Below are positions 18,324-27,527 of a stretch of 64,000 nucleotides of DNA, one piece after another. The notes beneath the pieces were generated by a model. That model did no database searches, was not told the origin of the DNA, and worked only from the letters and a program-made list of their open reading frames with translations. Origin of the DNA: Rhizobium sp. (GTDB lineage Bacteria; Pseudomonadota; Alphaproteobacteria; Rhizobiales; Rhizobiaceae); contig DPXQ01000157.1 in the NCBI GenBank assembly GCA_003527225.1, positions 1 to 64,000 on the forward strand. The letters run 5' to 3'. The first letter of the stretch is position 1, and each line of letters starts with the position of its first letter. The position numbers and the translations under genes are program-made.

Positions 18324-18368
18324 TTAGCGAGCCCACCACCAGTTGCCAATGTTCAAAGACTTGATCAT
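18324..18368 (-). CDS. trpL: trp leader peptide TrpL
   Basis: This 14-residue leader, MIKSLNIGNWWWAR, has three consecutive Trp codons. It has the same length and WWWAR ending as the characterised Sinorhizobium meliloti trpL. Ribosome stalling at the Trp codons when charged tRNA-Trp is scarce would prevent the downstream terminator from forming and let trpE be transcribed. The promoter places the transcription start at or within a base or two of the ATG, so translation is leaderless. In S. meliloti the liberated RNA (rnTrpL) and peptide (peTrpL) also act in trans; whether this holds here is inference. Confidence 0.95.
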   Translation of the reverse strand: MIKSLNIGNWWWAR

Positions 18369-18376
18369 GGAAGGAA

Positions 18377-18405
18377 TTATTAGCGTGGACCCGCGGCAAG
18401 AGCAA
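18377..18405 (-). promoter_or_regulatory. trpL/trpE promoter
   Basis: The -35 is TTGCTC (18400-18405) and the -10 is TAATAA (18377-18382), with a 17-bp spacer. Only 8 nt separate the -10 from the trpL ATG, consistent with a leaderless transcript. Confidence 0.7.
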
Positions 18406-18503
18406 GAGCTTCTGTTCTCCCTGCCATGCCGGGGCCGTCTTTCCATGCAACCTTCCTGCAGATGGAGCGTTGTCCGACGCCGGCAGGAATGAGGGAACGA
18501 TTG

Positions 18504-19268
18504 ATGCGGAAGACGACAGCCTTGGCGGTTGCAGCCGTTTTCCTGTCTCTCGGCGCGACTTTGCCTGACGAGGGACCGGTTCCAGGTAAAAAGCCTGGCA
18601 CCCAGGAGGAGGCCCCAGGGGCCGAGCCTGGATCGAAACCGGGCAGCACGGAGTCTCCTGCCGAGCAGCCGTCCGAAGAGCCTCCCGCTCCGGCCATTGA
18701 GGCCGAGAACGAAGCCAGTTTTATTGCATGTCAACGGGAGCTAAAGGCGCACGGCGCTTCCTTCCGGTCCCTGCCCCGCATCGATGACGGCGATGGGTGC
18801 GGGATCGACAAGCCGATAGCCGTGGATAGGATCTCGGAAGCGGTGCGCATCGTTCCGGAGGCGATCCTGCGATGCGAAACCGCGCTCCAGCTCGCGCGCT
18901 GGACCCGGACCGTCGTGACGTCCGCCGGCATGATTGCACTGCCGGAAAAAGGCCGGCTGACCGCGATCAACCACGCATCGGCCTATGTCTGCCGCAAGCG
19001 CAATGGGGCCGAGAACGGCAAGATATCCGAGCACGCGCGCGGCAACGCCATCGATCTGGCATCGCTCGAATTCGAAAAGGGCACCGTTCCCATGGCTATC
19101 GTCACCCAGACCGATTCCGATCTCGCCGCCGCCTTCCAGAGGAGCCTGAACGCCACCGCCTGCCTCTACTTCACGACCGTTCTGTCGCCCGGAAGCGACG
19201 AGGCCCACAAGGACCATATGCATCTGGACGTGATAGAACGGAGCGGCGGTTTTCGCTACTGCCGTTGA
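18504..19268 (+). CDS. Extensin-like (ExtC domain) secreted protein
   Basis: The 254-residue protein has an N-terminal signal-like segment (TTALAVAAVFLSLGA), then a low-complexity Pro/Gly/Glu linker (about residues 25-75), then the bacterial 'extensin-like' C-terminal domain. Conserved Cys residues and the motif EHARGNAIDLA near 180 and KDHMHLD near the end resemble D-Ala-D-Ala carboxypeptidase-type metal sites, so a cell-wall peptidase role is plausible but unproven. ATG 18504 has GAGGGA 7 nt upstream. It converges on fhs with a 7-nt gap. Confidence 0.85.
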   Translation: MRKTTALAVAAVFLSLGATLPDEGPVPGKKPGTQEEAPGAEPGSKPGSTESPAEQPSEEPPAPAIEAENEASFIACQRELKAHGASFRSLPRIDDGDGCGIDKPIAVDRISEAVRIVPEAILRCETALQLARWTRTVVTSAGMIALPEKGRLTAINHASAYVCRKRNGAENGKISEHARGNAIDLASLEFEKGTVPMAIVTQTDSDLAAAFQRSLNATACLYFTTVLSPGSDEAHKDHMHLDVIERSGGFRYCR

Positions 19269-19275
19269 CGCTGGC

Positions 19276-20955
19276 TCAGAAGAGCCCTTCGATATACCCC
19301 TGATCGTTGAGGAAGATGCGCTCGGCGGCGGGCGATTTCGGCAGCCCCGGCATGGTCATGATCTCGCCGGTGATCGCAACGACGAACCCGGCCCCGGCGG
19401 AAAGCCTGACCTCGCGCACATGCACGACATGGCCTTCCGGCGCGCCGCGCAGATTGGGATCGGTCGAGAAGGAATACTGCGTCTTGGCGATGCAGACCGG
19501 CAGCTGCCCGTATCCCTGCTCCTCCCATTGCCGCAATTGTTCGCGGACCGACTTGTCGGCAGTGACTTCGCCCGCACGGTAGATTTCCCTTGCCACCCTC
19601 TCGATCTTCTCGAAGAGCGGGAGCTGGTCGGGATAAAGCGGCGAGAAATGCGCGGCACCTTCTTCGGTGAGTTCCACCACCCTGTGCGCCAGATCGGTAA
19701 TCCCCGCCGAGCCTTCCGCCCAGTGGCGGCACAGGATGGCTTCGACGCCATATTCGGCGGCACACCGTTTCACGGCTTCGATCTCGGCCTCCGTATCCGT
19801 ACCGAAATGGTTGATGGCGACAACGACCGGCACGCCGAACTTCCGGACGTTCTCGATATGCCGGCCGAGATTGACGGACCCCGCGACAACGGCGGCGATA
19901 TCCTCCCGCGCCAGATCGTCCTTCTTGACGCCCCCATTCATCTTGAGCGCCCGGACGGTCGCGACGATCACGGCCGCGGACGGGTGAAGCCCAGCCTTGC
20001 GGCACTTGATATCGAAGAATTTCTCCGCGCCGAGGTCTGCGCCGAAGCCGGCCTCCGTAACCACGTAGTCTGCAAGCTTCAGCGCCGTGCTGGTGGCAAT
20101 CACGGAATTGCAGCCATGGGCGATATTTGCAAAAGGCCCGCCATGAACGAAGGCCGGGTTGTTTTCCAGCGTCTGCACGAGATTGGGCTGCATCGCATCT
20201 TTCAGCAGCACCGCCATGGCGCCATCCGCCTTGATGTCACGGGCGAAGACCGGGCTCTTGTCGCGCCGGTAGCCGATGATGATGTCGCCGAGGCGCTTTT
20301 CGAGATCTTCCAGATTGCGGGCAAGGCAGAGGATTGCCATGACCTCGGACGCAACCGTGATGTCGAAACCGGTTTCGCGCGGATAACCATTGGCGACGCC
20401 GCCGAGGGAGCAGACAACCTCGCGGAGAGCACGGTCATTCATGTCCATGACCCGGCGCCACGTGACCCGACGGATGTCGATGTTCTGCTCGTTGCCCCAA
20501 TAGATATGATTGTCGATCAGCGCCGAAAGCAGGTTGTGCGCGGACGTGATGGCGTGGAAATCGCCCGTGAAGTGGAGGTTCATGTCCTCCATCGGGACGA
20601 TCTGGGCATAACCGCCTCCGGCCGCACCGCCCTTGACCCCGAAACACGGACCCAGAGACGCCTCACGGATACAGACGACGGCGTTCTTTCCGATACGATT
20701 GAGGCCGTCGCCGAGCCCCACCGTCGTCGTGGTCTTCCCTTCGCCTGCGGGCGTCGGGTTGATCGCGGTGACGAGGATCAGCTTGCCGTCCTTGCTCCCG
20801 GCTTGGGCGGCAATGAAATCGGCCGAGATCTTGGCCTTGTCATGTCCGTAGGGAACGAGCTTTTCCGGCGGGATACCGAGTCTGGCACCAATCTCGACGA
20901 TAGGTTTCTTTGTTGCCGCACGCGCGATCTCGATATCCGATTTGAATTCAGCCAT
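19276..20955 (-). CDS. fhs: Formate-tetrahydrofolate ligase
   Basis: Fhs makes 10-formyl-THF from formate, THF and ATP, feeding one-carbon metabolism. The 559-residue protein matches the family's usual length. It shows the nucleotide-binding loop [15 protein letters not shown] near residue 66, the [13 protein letters not shown] segment, and [16 protein letters not shown]. The start at ATG 20955 ([14 protein letters not shown]) is fixed by GGGAGG 8 nt upstream; the in-frame ORF extends 58 codons further without family similarity. It is a single gene; no other folate gene is adjacent. Confidence 0.97.
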   Translation of the reverse strand: MAEFKSDIEIARAATKKPIVEIGARLGIPPEKLVPYGHDKAKISADFIAAQAGSKDGKLILVTAINPTPAGEGKTTTTVGLGDGLNRIGKNAVVCIREASLGPCFGVKGGAAGGGYAQIVPMEDMNLHFTGDFHAITSAHNLLSALIDNHIYWGNEQNIDIRRVTWRRVMDMNDRALREVVCSLGGVANGYPRETGFDITVASEVMAILCLARNLEDLEKRLGDIIIGYRRDKSPVFARDIKADGAMAVLLKDAMQPNLVQTLENNPAFVHGGPFANIAHGCNSVIATSTALKLADYVVTEAGFGADLGAEKFFDIKCRKAGLHPSAAVIVATVRALKMNGGVKKDDLAREDIAAVVAGSVNLGRHIENVRKFGVPVVVAINHFGTDTEAEIEAVKRCAAEYGVEAILCRHWAEGSAGITDLAHRVVELTEEGAAHFSPLYPDQLPLFEKIERVAREIYRAGEVTADKSVREQLRQWEEQGYGQLPVCIAKTQYSFSTDPNLRGAPEGHVVHVREVRLSAGAGFVVAITGEIMTMPGLPKSPAAERIFLNDQGYIEGLF

Positions 20956-21156
20956 GCAATTTCCTCCCTGCCCCGCCCCCATTGTCTGCGGACGGGCATA
21001 CCCTTCAAAGCCTGCGCGAAAACAGCGTGATGTCAGGCGTATCCTTACGTCACCTCCCTGCGGGGCGGCAAGAACTTTGCGAGGGCTCTTGCGGCAGGAA
21101 ACAGTGCCGCTTATCAGGTTCTTCTGCACAAATCCCGGAGACGGAGAAGAGCACGA

Positions 21157-21669
21157 ATGAAACCCCTAGAACTGATCATCGAACGGATCATCCTGTCGAG
21201 CCGCTGGATTCTCGTCGCCTTCTATCTCGGACTGGTAGCCGCACTCGCCGTCTATGCTGTGTCCTTCGGCTATAAATTCCTGAAGGTGGCGGGAAACGTC
21301 TTCACCTACAGCGAGGCGGAAATGATCCTCGCCATGCTTGGGCTAATCGACGCCGCGCTGGTCGCAAGCCTGATCGTCATGGTGATGATCTCCGGCTATG
21401 AGAATTTCGTCAGCCGCTTCGACGAGGCCGAGGACCAGGTGTCCTTCCTCGGCAAGCTTGATTCGGGCAGCCTGAAGATCAAGGTCGCCTCCTCCATCGT
21501 CGCCATCTCGTCGATCCACTTGCTTCAGGTCTTCCTGAATTCCAGCCAGTACACCGACGGCAAGATCATGTGGCTGACGCTGATGCATCTCGCTTTCGTG
21601 ATCTCGGCGCTGATGCTCGGCGTGCTCGAGAGATTGATGGCAAAGCCGAAGCCTATAGAAAAGGACTGA
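21157..21669 (+). CDS. UPF0114 (YqhA-like) membrane protein
   Basis: The 170-residue protein has four predicted transmembrane helices and matches the UPF0114/TIGR00645 family in length and in the segments [29 protein letters not shown] and [18 protein letters not shown]. The molecular function of the family is unknown. It lies between fhs (divergent) and putA (convergent), with no apparent operon partner. Confidence 0.9.
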   Translation: MKPLELIIERIILSSRWILVAFYLGLVAALAVYAVSFGYKFLKVAGNVFTYSEAEMILAMLGLIDAALVASLIVMVMISGYENFVSRFDEAEDQVSFLGKLDSGSLKIKVASSIVAISSIHLLQVFLNSSQYTDGKIMWLTLMHLAFVISALMLGVLERLMAKPKPIEKD

Positions 21670-21724
21670 GCACGCCGACCGTCGTGCGCCCTCCCCTCTC
21701 CGAGAAAAGCGTACTCTCCAGAGA

Positions 21725-24700
21725 TCACCCCTCGCCGATGGCAATCAGGCTGGCATTGCCGCCGGCAGCGGCGGTGTTGACCGAGATCACCTGCTCCTGC
21801 CCGAAACGCATGAGATAGGCCGGACCGCCGGCCTTGAAGCCGGTACCGGACAGTCCAGAGCCCCCAAAGGGCTGGGTGCCGACCACTGCGCCGATCATGT
21901 TGCGGTTGATATAGACATTGCCGGCTTCGAGTGCCTCGGTGACGGTGCGGATGGTCGACTCGATGCGACTGTGCACGCCAAGCGTCAGGCCATAGCCGGT
22001 CGCATTGATCGACTCGATCACCTTCGCAAGGTCCTTGGCCTTCCAGCGCACCACATGCAGCACCGGACCGAACACTTCCTTGGTCAGTGCTTCCGCCTTG
22101 TCGAGCTCGACGATGTGGGGTGCAAAGAAGTTGCCGGTATTCGGCACGGTGCCGGCATAGCGAACCTTCTGCGTCTTGCGCATCTCGTCCGCATAGCCCT
22201 GGAGCATGGCCTTCTGCTTTTCGTCGATGACCGGCCCGATATCCGTGGTCGCCAGCGCGGGATCGCCGAGATTGAGCTCGCGCGCCGCGCCCTCGATCAT
22301 CTCGATCATGCCATCGGCGATGTCCTCCTGCAGGTAGAGGATGCGCAGCGCCGAGCAGCGCTGACCGGCCGAACGGAAGGCCGACGTCACGACGTCATCG
22401 GCAACCTGTTCGGAAAGCGCTGTCGCGTCGACGATCATCGCATTGATGCCACCGGTCTCGGCGATCAGCGGTACGATCGGGCCGTTCTTGGCTGCGAGCG
22501 TCCGGTTGATCGCCTGCGCCGTTGCGGTCGAACCCGTGAAGGCGATGCCGGCAAGGGCCGGATGCGCGGCAATCGCCGCTCCAACCTCGCCGGCGCCCGG
22601 CAGAAGGAAAAGAACATCAGTGGGCACGCCCGCCTTGTGGAACAGCTTCACCGCCTCGAAGGCGACGAGCGGCGTCTGCGGTGCCGGCTTCGCGACCACT
22701 GCGTTGCCGGCGACCAGCGCCGCCGACACCTGACCGAGAAAGATCGCCAGCGGGAAGTTCCAGGGCGAGATGCAGGCAAAGACGCCGCGACCCCGCCAGA
22801 GAAGCCTGTTGTCCTCGCCAGTCGGTCCCGGCATGCTCTCGGCGACCGCGAAGAGCCTGCGGGCCTCGCCTGCATAGTAACGGCAGAAATCAATCGCCTC
22901 GCGGACTTCCGCGATACCGTCGTCCAGCGTCTTGCCGGCTTCGGCGGAAAGGAGCGCAATGAAGCGGACCCGGTTTTCCTCGAGAAGATCCGCCATCCGG
23001 TCAAGGCAGGCAGCCCGCGTTTCGACGGGTGTCCGTGACCACGCGGCAAAACCTTTGCGTCCGGCGAAAAACGCCTTGTCGACGTTGGCGTTCGTCGCAT
23101 TCACGACCGTGCCGATCCTGCACGAACGGTCGGACGGAGACAGAACCGCTATTGGATCGCTCCCGGGCTGGCTACCCGGCACCAGTGGCCTGGCCTCGAT
23201 GTCGAAGCGTTCCGCACCCACCTTGTCAAGCAGGCATTTCAGGCTCTCACGGTGGCCGAATTCGAAGCCTGCGCTGTTTTTCCGCTCACCATAGATCTTG
23301 CCCGGCAGGGGAATCTGGCTGTGGCGAACGCTCTTGCCCTTTTCGATACCGAGCCGTTCCACCGGCCGTTCGAGCAGGTTCGCGATCGGAATATTCTTGT
23401 CGCCGGCAACTGCCACGAACGACGAGTTCGCGCCGTTTTCGAGCAGACGGCGCACCAGATAGGCGAGCAGGTCGCGATAGCCGCCAACCGGCGCATAGAT
23501 ACGGCAGGCGATTCGCTCATTGCCGGAAAGCAGGCTGTTGTAGAGCGCCTCGCCCATACCGTGCAGGCGCTGGAATTCGAAACCGCTGCGGTCGGTTCCG
23601 GCCAGTTCCAGGATCATCGACACGGTCAGCGCGTTGTGCGTGGCAAATTGCGGGAAGATGCGCGCGCGCTTCGAGAGCATCTGCGCGGCGCAGGCGAGAT
23701 AGGACAGGTCGGTGGCCGGCTTGCGGGTCCAGACCGGATAGTCATCGAGGCCACGCTCCTGCGCCCGCTTCACCTCGGTATCCCAATAGGCGCCCTTGAC
23801 GAGGCGCACCATCATGCGCCGGCCGTTGCGCTGGCACAGGTCGTCGATATAGTCGATCACCTGCGGCGCACGCTTCTGATAGGCCTGGATTGCCAGCCCG
23901 AAACCGTCCCAACCCGCCAACGATGGATCCGTGAATACGGCGGCGATGACATCGAGCGACAATTCCAGCCGGTCTGCTTCTTCGGCATCCACGGTGAAGT
24001 TCAGCTGATGGGCCTTCGCCATCTGCGCCAGCTCAAGGAGGTCCGGGACCAGCTCGCGCATCACCCGGTCATGATGGGTGGCGAGATAGCGCGGGTGCAG
24101 TGCCGAGAGCTTGACCGAAATGCCCATGCGGTCCGGCAGCTGGCTGCCCTTGCCATGCTTGGCCATGAAGCCGCCGATCGACTCTATGGCATCGGCATAG
24201 GACTTGAAGTAGCGCCGTGCGTCCTCCGCCGTCCTCGCGCCCTCGCCCAGCATGTCGAACGAGTGGCGATAGCCCTTCTCCTCGCTCTTGGCGGCGCGCG
24301 AGAGCGCATCCTTCATGGTTTCGCCGAGCACGAAGTGGTGGCCGAGGAAACGCATCGCCTGCTTGGTCGCGCTGCGCACCGTCGGCAACCCGAGGCGTTT
24401 GACCAGCCCGCGAACCACCCCCTCCGGCGTCTCGCCCGGCCGGATCACGCGTGCGGAAAGACCGAGCGCCCAGGCGGAGGCCGAGACGAACCAGCTATCG
24501 CCATGCGCCTCGTGCTCGCTCCAGCCACCCTCTTTCAGCTTGTCTTCGATCAGCCGGTCCTGGGTCAGTGCATCGGGAACCCGCAGCAAGGCTTCGGCCA
24601 GGACCATCAGGGCAAGACCTTCGCGGGTGGAAAGGCCGTATTCGCGCAGGAAGTCCTCGACGCCGCCGATCGAGCCGGAATTGTTGCGGATCGCCTCGAT

Positions 24701-24844
24701 GAAGCGCGTGGCGCGCTGGTCGATCGAGGCATTCTGGCCATCGGACAGCGAAAGCCGCTTTGCGAACTGGCGAATGAGTGCATCGTCGTCGCCGCTGTAG
24801 GGAGCATCGAATGGCTGGAAAAGGGTCATGTCTGGCTTGATCAT
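21725..24844 (-). CDS. putA: Bifunctional proline dehydrogenase / P5C dehydrogenase
   Basis: PutA oxidises proline to glutamate in two steps, with substrate channelling between an FAD-dependent PRODH domain and an NAD-dependent aldehyde dehydrogenase. The PRODH barrel is near residues 100-450 (FEFQRLHGMGEALYN). The P5CDH domain follows from about 530, with the catalytic Cys in SAGQRCSALRILYL and Glu in LIAETGGINA. At 1039 residues it lacks the ribbon-helix-helix DNA-binding domain of the 1320-residue enteric PutA, so it cannot repress itself; putR next door fills that role. ATG 24844 has GGAGGTG 4 nt upstream. Confidence 0.96.
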   Translation of the reverse strand: MIKPDMTLFQPFDAPYSGDDDALIRQFAKRLSLSDGQNASIDQRATRFIEAIRNNSGSIGGVEDFLREYGLSTREGLALMVLAEALLRVPDALTQDRLIEDKLKEGGWSEHEAHGDSWFVSASAWALGLSARVIRPGETPEGVVRGLVKRLGLPTVRSATKQAMRFLGHHFVLGETMKDALSRAAKSEEKGYRHSFDMLGEGARTAEDARRYFKSYADAIESIGGFMAKHGKGSQLPDRMGISVKLSALHPRYLATHHDRVMRELVPDLLELAQMAKAHQLNFTVDAEEADRLELSLDVIAAVFTDPSLAGWDGFGLAIQAYQKRAPQVIDYIDDLCQRNGRRMMVRLVKGAYWDTEVKRAQERGLDDYPVWTRKPATDLSYLACAAQMLSKRARIFPQFATHNALTVSMILELAGTDRSGFEFQRLHGMGEALYNSLLSGNERIACRIYAPVGGYRDLLAYLVRRLLENGANSSFVAVAGDKNIPIANLLERPVERLGIEKGKSVRHSQIPLPGKIYGERKNSAGFEFGHRESLKCLLDKVGAERFDIEARPLVPGSQPGSDPIAVLSPSDRSCRIGTVVNATNANVDKAFFAGRKGFAAWSRTPVETRAACLDRMADLLEENRVRFIALLSAEAGKTLDDGIAEVREAIDFCRYYAGEARRLFAVAESMPGPTGEDNRLLWRGRGVFACISPWNFPLAIFLGQVSAALVAGNAVVAKPAPQTPLVAFEAVKLFHKAGVPTDVLFLLPGAGEVGAAIAAHPALAGIAFTGSTATAQAINRTLAAKNGPIVPLIAETGGINAMIVDATALSEQVADDVVTSAFRSAGQRCSALRILYLQEDIADGMIEMIEGAARELNLGDPALATTDIGPVIDEKQKAMLQGYADEMRKTQKVRYAGTVPNTGNFFAPHIVELDKAEALTKEVFGPVLHVVRWKAKDLAKVIESINATGYGLTLGVHSRIESTIRTVTEALEAGNVYINRNMIGAVVGTQPFGGSGLSGTGFKAGGPAYLMRFGQEQVISVNTAAAGGNASLIAIGEG

Positions 24845-24865
24845 CGTCACCTCCGAGATATCGGC

Positions 24866-24933
24866 AACATAGCGATCGTCCACTAGCGATACTCACCATT
24901 GTTTGATATTGTAGCTTGGAGTGTCGCTATGTT
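24866..24933. promoter_or_regulatory. Candidate PutR operator pair between putA and putR
   Basis: AACATAGCGA (24866-24875) and its exact complement TCGCTATGTT (24924-24933) sit symmetrically in the 110-bp divergent region, centre to centre 58 bp apart. A further AGCGAT copy lies at 24885-24890. The spacing suits an Lrp-type octamer wrapping DNA. Confidence 0.55.
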
Positions 24934-24954
24934 TTAGGTGCTTTGTAGGAAAAT

Positions 24955-25416
24955 ATGAAGGAAATCGACAAACTCGACCGCAAGATTCTTCGGGCGCTTC
25001 AGAAGGAGGGCCGGCTCACCAATATCGAGCTGGCCGAACGGGTCAGCCTCTCGCCGACGGCGACCGCCGAAAGGGTGAAGCGCCTGACGCGCGACGGCTT
25101 CATCACCGGCTACATGGCAGTGCTCTCGCCGCAGAAGCTCGGTCGCAATCTCCTCGTGTTCATCGAGGTCAAGCTCGACCGGACAACGCCGGATGTCTTC
25201 GACGCCTTCGCCGCCGCAGTCAAACGCAGCGATGATGTCATGGAATGCCACATGGTTGCGGGCGGATTCGATTATCTGGTCAAGGCGCGGGTTGCGGGCA
25301 TGGACGCCTATCGCCAGTTTCTCTCTGAGGTTATACTGCCCTTGCCGGGCGTGCGGGAAACCCATACCTATGCGGTGATGGAGGAGGTCAAGGCGAGTTC
25401 ATCCTTGCCCGTCTAA
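24955..25416 (+). CDS. putR: Lrp/AsnC-family proline-responsive activator
   Basis: This 153-residue Lrp-family protein has a winged HTH (IELAERVSLSPTATAERVKRL, residues 24-44) and a RAM domain (VAGGFDYLVKA near 104). Its divergent position to putA matches the putR gene described in Agrobacterium and Rhodobacter, where an Lrp-like protein activates putA in response to proline. It is expected to bind the intergenic symmetric sites. The ATG at 24955 follows GTAGGAAAAT. Confidence 0.9.
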   Translation: MKEIDKLDRKILRALQKEGRLTNIELAERVSLSPTATAERVKRLTRDGFITGYMAVLSPQKLGRNLLVFIEVKLDRTTPDVFDAFAAAVKRSDDVMECHMVAGGFDYLVKARVAGMDAYRQFLSEVILPLPGVRETHTYAVMEEVKASSSLPV

Positions 25417-25603
25417 AGAGAATTCTTCTAAACTATTGATCCTGAACAATAAAATTTAGTCGACTGCAATTGTCATTCGACAACCAATTTGAATTATGGC
25501 TTGACAGCCACTATTTAGACAAAGGAATACTGGCTTTTCAATAATTATCCTATATTTGTAAAATTTAACATACCTACCTTGGTCAATTTTCGAAATCACT
25601 TCA
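25417..25603. other. Conspicuously AT-rich intergenic region upstream of luxR
   Basis: This region of 187 bp is far richer in A+T than anything else in the window. It contains an 18-bp imperfect dyad, TATTGATCCTGAACAATA (25434-25451, 7 of 9 positions paired). No ORF is evident. It may contain an alternative or silenced promoter. Confidence 0.5.
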
Positions 25604-26326
25604 ATGATAACCGCGGAACGCCAATCGCTGTTGAGCGATGAAATTTCGAATATAGAGACCAGGGCCCAGTTCATGCAATCCATGGCCAGGGTTGCTCGCG
25701 AATTCGACCTTGATCACATCACAATCCTCGCAGCACCCGGTCCCGCGGACGTGCTTATGGCTCCGCTTTTCCTGGAGAGCACACTGCCGGCGCAGTTCGC
25801 GCGCGAATTCGACCGCAATCGCTTCTTCCGGTTCTGTCCCGTCATTCCTCGGGTCCGCCAGTCGGTGCTGCCGCAGTTCTGGTGCCTTGATGAGGAGGAA
25901 TCGTCACCCGATTGCGACAGCCTTTCCGAGATGTACGAGCTGATGCGAAAGTATGATCTCCTGATGGGGGTTCTCTTCCCCATGATGTCAATTGACTCAA
26001 ACCGCTATCTCGTGCGCTACGACGGCGCCCGCACACCCTTGTCACAGCCGGAAATGAACGAACTCGGAATGATCACACTGCATGCCTTCGACGTTTTCGA
26101 CAGGATGCGCAGGGCCGAGCAGGTAAACCCCAACATCCTTTCCCCGCGCGAACTGGAGGTCCTGCGTTGGACCGCGCAGGGCAAGACCTCGGTGGAGATC
26201 GGGCAAATTCTTTCGCTGTCCGACCACACCGTCAATGCCTATATGACGAATGCCATCAAGAAACTCGACTGCGTGAACCGTACGCAGCTGGTGGCCAAGG
26301 CAATACGGCTGAAACTGATCGACTGA
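25604..26326 (+). CDS. LuxR-family regulator with autoinducer-binding-like domain (orphan)
   Basis: The 240-residue protein has an N-terminal domain of LuxR autoinducer-binding type and a C-terminal LuxR/GerE HTH (LSPRELEVLRWTAQGKTSVEIGQIL, then SDHTVNAYMTNAIKKLDC). The segment that reads D-P in acyl-homoserine-lactone receptors appears here as FCPVIPR, so the ligand-contacting Asp is apparently Cys, and AHL binding is doubtful. No luxI-type synthase is in the window. No good ribosome-binding site precedes ATG 25604. Targets are unknown. Confidence 0.82.
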   Translation: MITAERQSLLSDEISNIETRAQFMQSMARVAREFDLDHITILAAPGPADVLMAPLFLESTLPAQFAREFDRNRFFRFCPVIPRVRQSVLPQFWCLDEEESSPDCDSLSEMYELMRKYDLLMGVLFPMMSIDSNRYLVRYDGARTPLSQPEMNELGMITLHAFDVFDRMRRAEQVNPNILSPRELEVLRWTAQGKTSVEIGQILSLSDHTVNAYMTNAIKKLDCVNRTQLVAKAIRLKLID

Positions 26327-26417
26327 TTGCGCAGATTGCCGACCGACGCACCGCAATAGACGGCAGCGCGGATCAGAGTCCACGCGCCCGCCCCCTGTCA
26401 GGTCTTCCAGACTCGGC

Positions 26418-27527
26418 CTATCGATCGAGAACCGAGCGCAGCTCCACCAGATTGGACCTCACACGCAGGACATAGAATCCCATGGTCGCGAGATGAGTCG
26501 GCATGATCCATCCGTCCTCGCTACCATTCGAGATGATTGCCGGCTGGATGCGTAGCGCCGCCTGGACCTGCTTTTCCATCTCACTCCAGATTGCGGTCAG
26601 GTTACGGTCACGGATCACGTCCACGAAGTCCGCACGCGCCGCCTGGAAAACCGCATAGAGCGCGTAAAGTTGGCCATAAGAGAACCAGAAACGATCATCC
26701 GCGCGCGTGTCGAACCAGCCGGCATTGTAGTCTTCCGAGCGCCTGCGCAGGATGTCGGAGGTATTGCCGAGATCGCTCGCCGTGCGGTCCAATAGCTGGA
26801 CAAGATTGTCGGCGCGCGCATCGAAGACGGCCTTGCAGCCATCGAGATCGGTATTGAACTTTCTCCAGCTCTTCACCGCGGACCTGTAGAAGCTCGGCGT
26901 CGGCGTCTTGAAGCCGAAGGGATTGGTCCCGAAATACCACGTGCCCTCGTCGAACTGGATATTGCCGCGGGCATCCTGGAGGTCGTTGTTGATGCTCGAC
27001 GTGCCACGGACACGGCCGAGATTGTCGGCAAGCTCGATCGCCATGCGTCGCGCAACCTGATTAACCCCTCGCTGGAAGGAAGCCTTGTTATCGAAGAACG
27101 GAGTGTGATCCCAATCCATACCGAACAAGCCCAACTTGTAGAGCAGGGTCGACGAAATCCATATGTTCTCGTTGACGTTACTGTCCGTCATGTCCGCGAC
27201 CACAGAGACGATCGCCGAATTCTCGCAGCTTCCCGGCTTGTCCGGGAACTGCTGGCCCGCCGGCACCGTGCGCTCCTCGAACTTGTAGGCCTTGGCGAAT
27301 TCCGGATCGAAGCCGTACCAGAACTGCGTGCGCCAGAAGAAAACCCCGTAGAGGACGACGAGCACGAGCAGGATCAGCAGGATCGGCCCCTTCACCATCC
27401 AGTGGCGGCGCGAATACCAGCTATGGGCCGCAAGGAAGGGCCATAGCAATCCCGCGACGACAAGCCCGACGCCGCGCCCCATGGCGCCGAATACGCGATG
27501 AAAGAAGGCGATGATCGGATCAAGCAT
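26418..27527 (-). CDS. DUF2333-family membrane protein
   Basis: This 369-residue protein is the last gene of a five-gene operon. The N-terminus is hydrophobic (residues 18-37), followed by a clear transmembrane helix (46-66: GPILLILLVLVVLYGVFFW). The rest is a large, probably periplasmic domain. The pattern (SCENSAIVSVVADM near 100, NENIWISSTLLYKLGLFGMDWDHTPFFDNKASFQ near 118) is that of DUF2333, a family of unknown function. Its start overlaps the upstream gene's 3' end by 8 nt, so it is translationally coupled. Confidence 0.8.
   Translation of the reverse strand: MLDPIIAFFHRVFGAMGRGVGLVVAGLLWPFLAAHSWYSRRHWMVKGPILLILLVLVVLYGVFFWRTQFWYGFDPEFAKAYKFEERTVPAGQQFPDKPGSCENSAIVSVVADMTDSNVNENIWISSTLLYKLGLFGMDWDHTPFFDNKASFQRGVNQVARRMAIELADNLGRVRGTSSINNDLQDARGNIQFDEGTWYFGTNPFGFKTPTPSFYRSAVKSWRKFNTDLDGCKAVFDARADNLVQLLDRTASDLGNTSDILRRRSEDYNAGWFDTRADDRFWFSYGQLYALYAVFQAARADFVDVIRDRNLTAIWSEMEKQVQAALRIQPAIISNGSEDGWIMPTHLATMGFYVLRVRSNLVELRSVLDR

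Larger units (their letters stand above)
18253..18368 (-). ncRNA. rnTrpL-type attenuator small RNA
   Basis: The interval from the trpL ATG to the attenuator terminator would be released as an RNA of about 115 nt. It is organised as in the S. meliloti rnTrpL sRNA: leaderless leader ORF, alternative hairpins, intrinsic terminator. Confidence 0.75.

Noticed and set aside
20956..21156. Riboswitch upstream of fhs
   Set aside because: The 201-bp gap shows only a Shine-Dalgarno and small G/C dyads; nothing fits a known folate, glycine or SAM motif.
23252..24886. 544-codon plus-strand ORF across putA
   Set aside because: Antisense shadow of the proline dehydrogenase domain.
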